Source: DATFVA01 sp963711455
GTDB lineage: Bacteria; Bacteroidota; Ignavibacteria; Ignavibacteriales; Ignavibacteriaceae
Assembly (NCBI GenBank): GCA_963711455.1
Contig: CAVQEH010000006.1
Location: 930,001 to 994,000, forward strand
DNA length: 64,000 bases
Direction of reading: 5' to 3'
Position 1 is the stretch's first letter; each line of letters starts with the position of its first letter. A program made the translations under genes and the position numbers. Below, piece by piece: positions 27,283-34,961 of the stretch. The notes beneath the pieces were generated by a model. That model ran no database searches and had not been told where the DNA came from. It worked only from the letters and a program-made list of their open reading frames with translations.

Positions 27283-30200
27283 TTATTTTAAAAGAATCAT
27301 CTTTTTTACCTGCATGAAATAATTTGCACTTAACCTGTAGAAATAAACACCGGAACTAACTTTTGTCCCATGATCATTTCTGCCATCCCAAACTTTTTCA
27401 TACAATCCGGCAGCCTGGTAATCATCTTGTATCGTTTTTACAAGCTGACCGTCTATTCTGTATATTTTTAATGTAACATAACCGGCTTCAGGTAAAGTGT
27501 ACTGTATTCTTGTTGACGGATTAAACGGGTTGGGATAATTCTGAGCAAGTGTATATTTATCAGGTACCAGGTTTTTAATATTTTTATCATCAACTGAAAC
27601 AACTTCCGGTTCCATAGTTGTGAATTTAATTGCAAAGCCATCATATATTTCAGTGGCAGTTAAATCATAATACTCATCGTTATGATATGTCAGCCCTACA
27701 TCCTGGCTGCTGTTTTCTATTCCTATGCAGCAGCTTCCTGGTTCATCGACAAGTTTGTACTGCATAATTATGTCACCGTTACCGGAAGGAGTAGGATTGT
27801 AGGCCGGGTCTAACAGAATTACCTGAAAAGTTTCTTTGTCATTAGGATCTTCGATATGACTTACCTGATTCCAGGTGACTACGAACCTATGGTTGGCATC
27901 ATCATTATAATAATATATTTTTCCTGTTTCCCCCTGGTTTTGGTACAAATCATCCCAGAAAGCAGCAACCATATTGTTTACTGCATCAGCGTAGGGAAGT
28001 ATATAATTATCATGTGTATGTTGCGTTCCACTGCCAAATGCTATCCAGCCATCTGTACTTACTCTAACCTGTGTGAAATCATTCCCATAATATTTAAAGG
28101 AAAAGGAAGTGTTACTGTTTTGGTATAATCACTGGAATTGGCCGGCACCGATATTTGTGTTCCGCTGGTCGTTATATCAATCCAATTGTAAACAGGAGCA
28201 TTTTGCCATAAAGTATCATCCATTGACAAAGCATAATAGCCACCGGAGTCGGGTCCTGTAAAATCAGAATGAGATGGCTGAGCTACAGGAATAACAAATG
28301 TTTGAGTTTCTGAATATGGGTAATTACCATTTTGTGTTAAAAGTTTTATTGTATAGGATGCATCATATTGAAGCGGACAATTATCACTAACTTTTACAAC
28401 AAAAACATCAGGATCATTTGTTATCGAGCTATCTGGTGATAAGGTTCCGAAATTTCCTATTGAATCAAGGATAGTGATATACTGATCAGAACTTCTTAGT
28501 ATTCCTTTTATATCCGGAGCATCGTCATCACCTGTATTCTGAATTTTTAAAATAACGTTAACGGTTTCACCCGGATCCATTTTGTCATTATGAAGCAAAT
28601 TTCCTGAGTCATCAATCCGGAATTGTGTATAATTTAAATTACATCCGTGCACAATTTCAGACTTATTATAATTCCATGAAGCTGTTGAGCTTGATATATG
28701 TAGTTTGAACGGGATTACAAAACCAACAGGACAATCGGGGTGAATAAAAAATTGAAAGGGGGAACCCTGCACAGAATCGCCTGCTGATATGTTCCCGAAA
28801 TTAAGTGAATCTGTTGTAACCACCTCAACATTTGTTAGTGAATCCGGAACAGATAGCTTTGCATAAACATTATTTGAAGTTGTATTTCCCCAATTCTTAA
28901 GCGTAAATGTTATTGTACAGTTTTCATTCGGGTCTATCAGTCCGTCATTGTCTCCATCTATATCAGTTACAACCGGTTCAGATAATGGAGCTATATTTTC
29001 CACGGCAGGAACAACTTCAATGATTCCTTCAAAAGGATAAACATTTACACCGCAAACAGTAAGATTTAATGAATCTTCATTTGTAGTATTAACATCAAGA
29101 TATGCAGCGCCATTTGAACCTGTGTAAGCAACAGTTTGAACATTTCCTCCACTTATACAAACCCGCGCATTAGCAACAGGATTTCCGGTTGAAGAATTAG
29201 TTACAATAACTTCGGGCTGGCTGTAACCAGCAGGAATAGTCGACGGAAAATTAACTGTTACAGGGAGAGGAACATTTTTCCAGATATGGAGACTTGGATC
29301 TCCAAGCTCACAATATATTCTATAGTGGTATTCTACTCTATACACATTGCCAAAAACCTCGTACATGTATAATTTACCACGCAACAATGCCTCACCCGGA
29401 CTGTCCATTCCTTCCTCGAACATTCCTTTATAAATACCTATGTCAATTTGATTGTTGTAAGCTGTATGAGTATTTGATGTGGGTCCAAGAAAAGCACAAG
29501 CTCCGCGGGGTGCAGTAGGGGTTCCTAATTCCAGCCAGGTCTCTCCAAAACATTGCCCGTTATTAAACATAGCAACACCACAACCTATACTGGTAACAAA
29601 TGGAAGTTTTGCCCCATTATTAAGTCCGGTTACATCGGAAACACTGAAGTAATAGCAGTTTGCATGCCATCCGTCCTGCCAGCCTTCGCCCCTGTAATTA
29701 AGGAAACTTATTCCATTATTAATAGTTGCTAAAACATCGGTAAGATCCATTGTACAACCAGAACCTGACCATGTTCCATCACTCATAAGGGTATCAACGG
29801 TATAATTACCGAATTGCGTCATTTCAGCAGCAGTAAATCTTTTTGTTTCTACCTGGGAAATGTATTCATTATTCGAACAAACGGTTGCTCTTTTATACCA
29901 GCCATTTTCCGATACATAAGGAAATCTTTCATAATTTATATCTTTATTAATTATTGTCTGCAATTGATTTACAGATTGGTTCGTAAACCTTCCAATCATC
30001 AATTCAGGGAAATAATCATTGCCTTCCAGTTCAACAAAATAATCTTCATTAACGAATGTCCAGTCATAACTTACATACTGTATTGGTGCATAGCCATCAT
30101 CTCCAACTATTAAAACATGAGTAGGAGGAATAGCCCAGTTGGTATAACAAGCCAATATATAAGATTTAATAATTGTCGGATCACTTGAGGTAGCACCAAT

Positions 30201-31037
30201 GTCACTAAACTTTGCCACGTGTACATTTGTTCCACTTCTTTTTTTCCAGTCAGCATAAGGAGCAAAAGCACTCGCAAAATTATCCGGCATAATGCACAAC
30301 ATTAATTCCTGCCCTTCTTCTCTTCCACCGTAATCCCGTTGCAATACTTCGGAATAATTAAAAATGAAACTTCTGTAGAGCTTTGCAAATGAAGGTGCAA
30401 TTGGACGGCGTGGAGTTGTTTTGGGATTCAAACCTATTCCGGGAGTGTACTTTACTCTCACCGTTATTGAAGAGACGGCATCGATTTCCTGTCTGGCAGG
30501 AATATACCTTATAGGAAATACAGAAACCCTGGCTATTCTGAAATCTCTGAATACTGCAGGATCTTCTACAGCAGCTAATTCGCGAGGATATACTGCCTCA
30601 GAACTATAACATTCTGCATTTTCAATGTATGGAGTTTCAGGTTTTCCTTCTACCCAGCTTTCCCGTACCGGTGGAATATTCACGCCCGCTATTTTCTGAA
30701 CCGGACCTGTTTCAAGAACTTCAACCTGAACAGTACCATTATCAGGAATTGCAAGTACTTTTGCGATGTCCGGTAAATCGGGGAAACCGGTTTCTGATGA
30801 AATTCCCGCATCACCTATATCAACACGCTGATATGTCTCTCCATGAGCTGAAAATTCTTTAATATAAAAACCGGGTAGGTTTATCTTTATTATTGTTTCG
30901 GATGGACTATCACTTATAAGTTTAACAATTGGTTTAGAACCGGGATTAGAACCCTTTTCCAATGAAATCCATTGTCCAAATCCCGTGCAATTGATTGATA
31001 AAACAAATAGAACCAAGAAGTAAAATATTTTACTCAT
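27283..31037 (-). pseudogene. C25 (gingipain-like) secreted peptidase with T9SS sorting domain, one frameshift
   Basis: Two frames join into one product of about 1250 aa. The first (31037 down to 28059) has a signal peptide, a propeptide-like region, a peptidase C25 domain (about residues 250-590) and CARDB/Ig-like repeats. The second frame resumes around 28100 with PFPFKYYGNDFTQVRVSTDG and runs to 27283, ending in YPNPFNPSTRIQYTLPEAGY and a KKMILLK terminus, the type-A T9SS signal. The frame change lies in a T/C-rich run near 28095-28110 and needs one base. In the catalytic region the usual GHG of C25 reads NYRGEGWQDGWH, while the cysteine segment VTSIGCGVAMFN is kept. It could be a sequencing error or a recent inactivation. 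Confidence 0.8.
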
Positions 31038-31277
31038 CTTTATTCTCCCCGAAAAAACCTGGAATTTAATTGGCAGGCAAATTATTTAGTACATTTTTGC
31101 TTAGGTATTTAAAAGAACTTGTTAAAAATAATGTAAAAATTTGCGACTAACAATAGTATGCGGATACAATTTGATTTAATCATAAAATCCGTTAAAAGAA
31201 AATTTTAAATTGAATTTAAACAAATTTTATTGGAATTATGCTAAACTAATCCGATTATCTTTCGGAGCTGCGCAAGT
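31038..31277. other. AT-rich intergenic stretch upstream of the peptidase gene
   Basis: About 240 bases without a convincing reading frame on either strand. It must contain the promoter of the minus-strand peptidase gene. No strong hairpin or repeat was seen until the decayed GIY-YIG remnant begins. Confidence 0.4.
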
Positions 31278-31322
31278 TCAACAGAATCTGTGAGAATAAA
31301 GAATGTAAATAAAATAACCCAT
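31278..31322 (-). pseudogene. remnant 5' end of a third GIY-YIG nuclease copy
   Basis: On the minus strand an ATG at 31322 reads MGYFIYILYSHRFC and then a stop. This aligns with MGCYVYILYSHKFN, the N-terminus of the two intact copies next door, and the upstream spacer (31323-31349) is also a diverged version of their spacer. It lies at exactly the place where a third unit would start in the tandem series. The sequence beyond residue 14 is lost. Short, but the positional and sequence match together make the call reasonable. Confidence 0.65.
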
Positions 31323-31349
31323 TTTACTCCCTTTGCGGTTATAACTTTT

Positions 31350-31505
31350 GCGGAGAGGCCGGGATTCCTCACCTTTGGCGAAGTCCCTCTGGAGAATCCG
31401 GGCTACGCTTTTAACACGTAGGACGGTTTAGTCCGTTCCTTCGGAACGAGATCTCGTCGGTTTTTCCAAAAGCAAAAGCCAGACGGACAAACCGTTGGTT
31501 TCAGC
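31350..31505 (-). pseudogene. tRNA-Ser 3' fragment with two palindromic inserts, copy 1
   Basis: Read on the minus strand, this matches the intact tRNA-Ser gene (32245-32334) from the end of the D-arm (GCTGAAACC) to the 3' end (CCTCTCCGC). A 56-nt insert (31432-31487) sits between the G and C of the GCT anticodon. A 30-nt block (about 31370-31399) replaces four bases of the T-loop. Both inserts can fold: TCCGT...ACGGA ends in the first, ATTC...GAAT extension of the T-stem in the second. The 5' acceptor strand and D-arm are missing, being replaced by the end of a GIY-YIG gene whose TGA stop lies in the tRNA-like sequence. A functional tRNA is not expected. Confidence 0.85.
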
Positions 31506-31767
31506 TAGATGTTCTGTGCAAATATTCCTGTAGTATCTTTTTTATTTGCATTCTTCCTTTTGTAGTCTTAAACCATTTTTCTCTCTTCATTGCTTCTGCT
31601 CTGGTATTAAACTTTTCAGAATAAATCAATTCCCAGGGTATATATGCTTTTGTTGAACGAACTCTTCCAGAGTTATGATAATCTAACCGATCCTCAAGAT
31701 TATCTGATTGACCTGTATACGTTCTATTAAACTTGTGTGAATATAAGATGTAAACATAGCAACCCAT
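31501..31767 (-). CDS. GIY-YIG nuclease domain protein (UPF0213/URI type), copy 1
   Basis: 88 aa, a minimal GIY-YIG endonuclease: CYVYILYSHKFNRTYTGQSD supplies the two halves of the motif (YVY and YTG), followed by an arginine-containing helix (DRLDYHNSGRVRSTKAY), with a conserved glutamate later in REKWFKTTKGR. Length and sequence resemble the small stand-alone nucleases that are often multicopy in Bacteroidota. The protein is identical to that at 31948-32214. Its stop codon TGA is embedded in the tRNA-derived sequence that follows. Its spacer and upstream tRNA-like sequence make it part of a 447-bp repeat unit. The substrate is unknown; a mobility role is inference. Confidence 0.88.
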   Translation of the reverse strand: MGCYVYILYSHKFNRTYTGQSDNLEDRLDYHNSGRVRSTKAYIPWELIYSEKFNTRAEAMKREKWFKTTKGRMQIKKILQEYLHRTSS

Positions 31768-31796
31768 TTTTAACCCTTTCTATTTCTTAAATCTAT

Positions 31797-31952
31797 GCGG
31801 AGAGGCCGGGATTCCTCGCCTTTGGCGAAGTCCCTCTGGAGAATCCGGGCTACGCTTTTAACACGTAGGACGGTTTAGTCCGTTCCTTCGGAACGAGATC
31901 TCGTCGGTTTTTCCAAAAGCAAAAGCCAGACGGACAAACCGTTGGTTTCAGC
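31797..31952 (-). pseudogene. tRNA-Ser 3' fragment with two palindromic inserts, copy 2
   Basis: This is the second copy of the tRNA-Ser-derived fragment, exactly 447 bp from the first and differing by one visible base (g at 31818 versus a at 31371). It has the same 56-nt anticodon-loop insert and 30-nt T-loop insert and likewise lacks the tRNA 5' part. It follows the end of the second GIY-YIG gene and precedes the spacer and start codon of the first. Confidence 0.85.
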
Positions 31953-32214
31953 TAGATGTTCTGTGCAAATATTCCTGTAGTATCTTTTTTATTTGCATTC
32001 TTCCTTTTGTAGTCTTAAACCATTTTTCTCTCTTCATTGCTTCTGCTCTGGTATTAAACTTTTCAGAATAAATCAATTCCCAGGGTATATATGCTTTTGT
32101 TGAACGAACTCTTCCAGAGTTATGATAATCTAACCGATCCTCAAGATTATCTGATTGACCTGTATACGTTCTATTAAACTTGTGTGAATATAAGATGTAA
32201 ACATAGCAACCCAT
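31948..32214 (-). CDS. GIY-YIG nuclease domain protein (UPF0213/URI type), copy 2
   Basis: 88 aa, identical in protein sequence to the copy at 31501-31767. The upstream spacer of 30 bases connects it directly to the 3' end of the intact tRNA-Ser gene on the same strand, so it may be co-transcribed with that tRNA. A weak ribosome-binding site (AAAGGG) precedes the ATG. The perfect identity with its neighbour points to a recent duplication or gene conversion. Confidence 0.88.
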   Translation of the reverse strand: MGCYVYILYSHKFNRTYTGQSDNLEDRLDYHNSGRVRSTKAYIPWELIYSEKFNTRAEAMKREKWFKTTKGRMQIKKILQEYLHRTSS

Positions 32215-32244
32215 TTTTAACCCTTTCTATTTCTTAAATCTATG

Positions 32245-32334
32245 CGGAGAGGCCGGGATTCGAACCCGGGCTACGCTTTTAACACGTAGGACGGTTTAGC
32301 AAACCGTTGGTTTCAGCCACTCACCCACCTCTCC
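32245..32334 (-). tRNA. tRNA-Ser (anticodon GCT)
   Basis: On the minus strand, a 90-nt class II tRNA: acceptor 5' GGAGAGG pairs with 3' CCTCTCC plus discriminator G; D-arm GTGAGTGGCTGAAACC; anticodon stem ACGGTTTGCTAAACCGT with GCT in the loop; a long variable arm (CCTACGTGTTAAAAGCGTAG); T-arm CCGGGTTCGAATCCCGG. CCA is not encoded. The long variable arm and the G discriminator fit serine. It appears to be the only intact tRNA in the window and the parent of the two adjoining fragments. Confidence 0.96.
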
Positions 32335-32437
32335 ATAGCTGAAATTTTCATTATAAATTTTGCCTCTAAAAATAACACTTTAATTTATAATTAAAAATTT
32401 CATTTTTCTAATTTCTATTTCTCAACAAGTATATCTA

Positions 32438-33352
32438 CTATAACTTCGTTTTAATAAATGTCCCATCCTGTAATTCTTCAAATGCTTTTCTTAATTCAGC
32501 TTGAGTATTCATTACGATTGGTCCGTACCAGGCAACAGGTTCCTTTAGAGGTTTACCTGAAATAAGCAGAAAACGAATTCCTTCATCTCCTGCCTGAACA
32601 GTAACTTCATCTCCGCTGTCAAATAAAATTAACGAGCGGTTGTCTGCTTCAACAGGCGGATTTGTATCCAGCCAGCCGACGCTTTCTGTCGGAACCGAAA
32701 GAGGACCGGAAGCATTACAGAATTTTCCCGAGCCGGCAAAGACATAAGCAAAGGCGTTATTCCTTGTATCAATCTTTAATGATTTTCTTTTACCTGCAGG
32801 AACTGATACATCAATATAAATAGGATCAGCAGCTATGCCTTCAACCGGACCTCTTTTCCCCCAGAAATTTCCGCAAACCAATCTTACATGTGTTCCGTCG
32901 TCATCTGTTATTTCAGGTACATCAGGAGATTTAATTTCCTGGTAACGGGGTGCAGTCATTTTAAGTGACGCAGGAAGATTTGCCCAGAGCTGAAATCCAT
33001 GCATTCTTCCTTTTGGGTCTCCCTTCGGCATTTCCTGGTGAATAATACCGCTTCCTGCTGTCATCCATTGAACATCGCCTGAGGTGATAACGCCTTTATT
33101 TCCCATACTGTCGCCGTGCTCAACGCTTCCCGCAAGTACATATGTAATTGTTTCAATTCCGCGGTGAGGATGCCAGGGAAAACCTGCAAGGTAATCTTTC
33201 GGATTTTCATTCCGGAAATCATCTAATAAAAGAAACGGATCAACTTCAGCAGGATCACCAAAACCGATTGCACGACGAAGGTTTACTCCTGCTCCTTCAA
33301 CCGTTGGCTGTGCTTTTAATATTTTTCTTACAGGTCTGATGGACATAAACAT
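32438..33352 (-). CDS. pirin family protein
   Basis: 304 aa, bicupin protein of the pirin (YhhW/quercetinase-like) family. The N-terminal cupin carries the metal ligands in FPWHPHRGIETITYVLAGSVEHGDSMGNKG and the glutamate in SGIIHQEMPKGDPKGRMHGFQLWANLP. The C-terminal cupin has the diagnostic pirin_C pattern (SLILFDSGDEVTVQAGDEGIRFLLISGKPLKEPVAWYGPIVMN region). Some bacterial pirins degrade quercetin, others act as redox-sensing regulators; the role here is undetermined. It stands 28 nt downstream of the MFS transporter on the same strand, so the two may be co-expressed. Confidence 0.92.
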   Translation of the reverse strand: MFMSIRPVRKILKAQPTVEGAGVNLRRAIGFGDPAEVDPFLLLDDFRNENPKDYLAGFPWHPHRGIETITYVLAGSVEHGDSMGNKGVITSGDVQWMTAGSGIIHQEMPKGDPKGRMHGFQLWANLPASLKMTAPRYQEIKSPDVPEITDDDGTHVRLVCGNFWGKRGPVEGIAADPIYIDVSVPAGKRKSLKIDTRNNAFAYVFAGSGKFCNASGPLSVPTESVGWLDTNPPVEADNRSLILFDSGDEVTVQAGDEGIRFLLISGKPLKEPVAWYGPIVMNTQAELRKAFEELQDGTFIKTKL

Positions 33353-33380
33353 CTCCTTTCAAGAAATTTAATAAAACCTA

Positions 33381-34922
33381 TTAATCACTTTTTAATATTC
33401 GTTTTTCTACTGAGAACAAAGCAATCACTGAACTTAACAGGGAAAGTACAACTGAAATTATAATCACAAGATCAAATGAAGAAACAAATGATTTCTTCAC
33501 ATCTAAAGTTACTATTGATGCTTCGGCCTTTGTTAATCCTGAAGGCGGTTCTGTATCTGCAAGCTTATTTGAATTTTTTATAAGTTCTACTTTTTTATTA
33601 GCTGGAATATTTAAATCATCTATATTCATTTCCAGGTTTTCCCTGAATGTTATAATCATTAAAGTTCCAAGAACAGCTATTGCAAGCAAACCTGCTGTAC
33701 GTGCAACAGTATTGTTTACACCGGAAGCAATTCCTGAATGCTGGTCACTAACGGAAGCCATAACGGCGGTTGTAAGAGGAGCAACAACAATTCCCATCCC
33801 GACACCTAAAAGAAAAATTCCGGGAAAGAAAGTAGTCCAGTATTCTGAAGGTCCGTTTGTAATTCCCTGAAAAGCTAAAATTAATAATCCGATTCCTGCA
33901 AACACAGGTCCTATTATTAATGGTTTCCTGGCACCAAACTTATCTGAGAATTTTCCTGAGTAACGTGAAATCCCTGATATTAAAATTGCAAATGGAAGAA
34001 TAGCAAAACCAGCGGTTTCTTCAGGGTAACCCTGAACCTGTATTAAATTCAATGGGAAGAAAAACAACGCTGCATTTAAAGCCGCATACATAAATAAAGT
34101 TAAAGTATTTGCTCCGCTGAATGTCTTTGATTTAAATAAATTTAAGGGCATCATCGGGTGACTGCTCCTTTTTTCTACTACAAGGAATAAAACAAGGGAA
34201 ACAGTACCGATAATTAAAGATGATGCTATCCTTAAATTTCCAAACCCGCTGTCTGAAGCTTCTATAAATCCATAAGTTATCCCTGCCAACCCAAGCGTCG
34301 CAAGAATTGCCCCGGATAAATCAAGCGATCGTGCTGTTTCATCCCGGCTTTCAGGTACTTTTGCTATCAGGATTATAACCGTTAAAATTGCTAACGGGAT
34401 ATTTATAAAAAAGATGACTCTCCACAGCCCTAACCCGGCAAGCCATCCGCCGAGAACGGGACCTGTAATAGTTGTTAAAGCACTGAATGTAGACCAGGTT
34501 CCGAAAGCTTTCCCTCTTCTTTCAGCCGGAATTACTGCCGAGATAATTGCAAGACTTTCGGGAACCATTAATGCACCGCCGATTCCCTGGGATGCTCTTG
34601 AAAGGATAAGCATTAAATTTCCTGTCGAAATTCCGCATAGAAAGGAAGAGGAAGTAAATAAAATAACACCTATAATAAAAATCTTTTTTCTTCCATAAAT
34701 ATCTCCTAAAGATCCACCAACAAGCAGAAGGGAAGAAAGAAAAATGGCGTAAGCATTGATAATCCACAGCAAAGATTTTCCGCTTATATTCAAATCAGTT
34801 TGTATTGCCGGCAGTGCTACGTTCAATGCAGAAAAATCTATAAAGACAATGCCGGATGCAAGGATAGTAGCTACCAAAGTCCATTGCTCAATATGAATAT
34901 TTACGGTGCTGATTTTATTCAT
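33381..34922 (-). CDS. MFS transporter, DHA2 (EmrB/QacA) type
   Basis: 513 aa with about 14 transmembrane helices, as in the DHA2 drug:H+ antiporter family. Motif A-like DIYGRKKIFIIGVILF, the ALPAIQTDLNISGKSLLWI segment and the motif C-like TGPVLGGWLAGLGLWRVIFF support it. The final loop before the last helix is long and charged. Likely function is export of a toxic or hydrophobic compound in exchange for protons; substrate unknown. It is 40 nt downstream of the P-type ATPase gene. Confidence 0.92.
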   Translation of the reverse strand: MNKISTVNIHIEQWTLVATILASGIVFIDFSALNVALPAIQTDLNISGKSLLWIINAYAIFLSSLLLVGGSLGDIYGRKKIFIIGVILFTSSSFLCGISTGNLMLILSRASQGIGGALMVPESLAIISAVIPAERRGKAFGTWSTFSALTTITGPVLGGWLAGLGLWRVIFFINIPLAILTVIILIAKVPESRDETARSLDLSGAILATLGLAGITYGFIEASDSGFGNLRIASSLIIGTVSLVLFLVVEKRSSHPMMPLNLFKSKTFSGANTLTLFMYAALNAALFFFPLNLIQVQGYPEETAGFAILPFAILISGISRYSGKFSDKFGARKPLIIGPVFAGIGLLILAFQGITNGPSEYWTTFFPGIFLLGVGMGIVVAPLTTAVMASVSDQHSGIASGVNNTVARTAGLLAIAVLGTLMIITFRENLEMNIDDLNIPANKKVELIKNSNKLADTEPPSGLTKAEASIVTLDVKKSFVSSFDLVIIISVVLSLLSSVIALFSVEKRILKSD

Positions 34923-34961
34923 CAGGAATTAGCTGAATTTCTTTTGATAAATAATTGTCTA

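Larger units (their letters stand above)
31350..32243 (-). repeat. two tandem 447-bp units: tRNA-Ser fragment plus spacer plus GIY-YIG gene
   Basis: Unit boundaries can be set at 31350-31796 and 31797-32243. Each contains the modified tRNA 3' fragment, the start-proximal spacer and the complete nuclease gene. The next element on the right (32245) is the intact tRNA gene, whose 3' part corresponds to the beginning of a further unit. A decayed third nuclease start lies left of 31350. The series therefore reads, in transcription order, tRNA, nuclease, tRNA fragment, nuclease, tRNA fragment, decayed nuclease. Confidence 0.9.

Noticed and set aside
31432..31487. Idea of a spliced tRNA intron in the anticodon loop of the tRNA fragments
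   Set aside because: The fragments lack the tRNA 5' part, the 56-nt insert is too small for a self-splicing group I intron, and tRNA-splicing endonuclease introns are not a bacterial feature. Palindromic insertion in a pseudogene explains it better.
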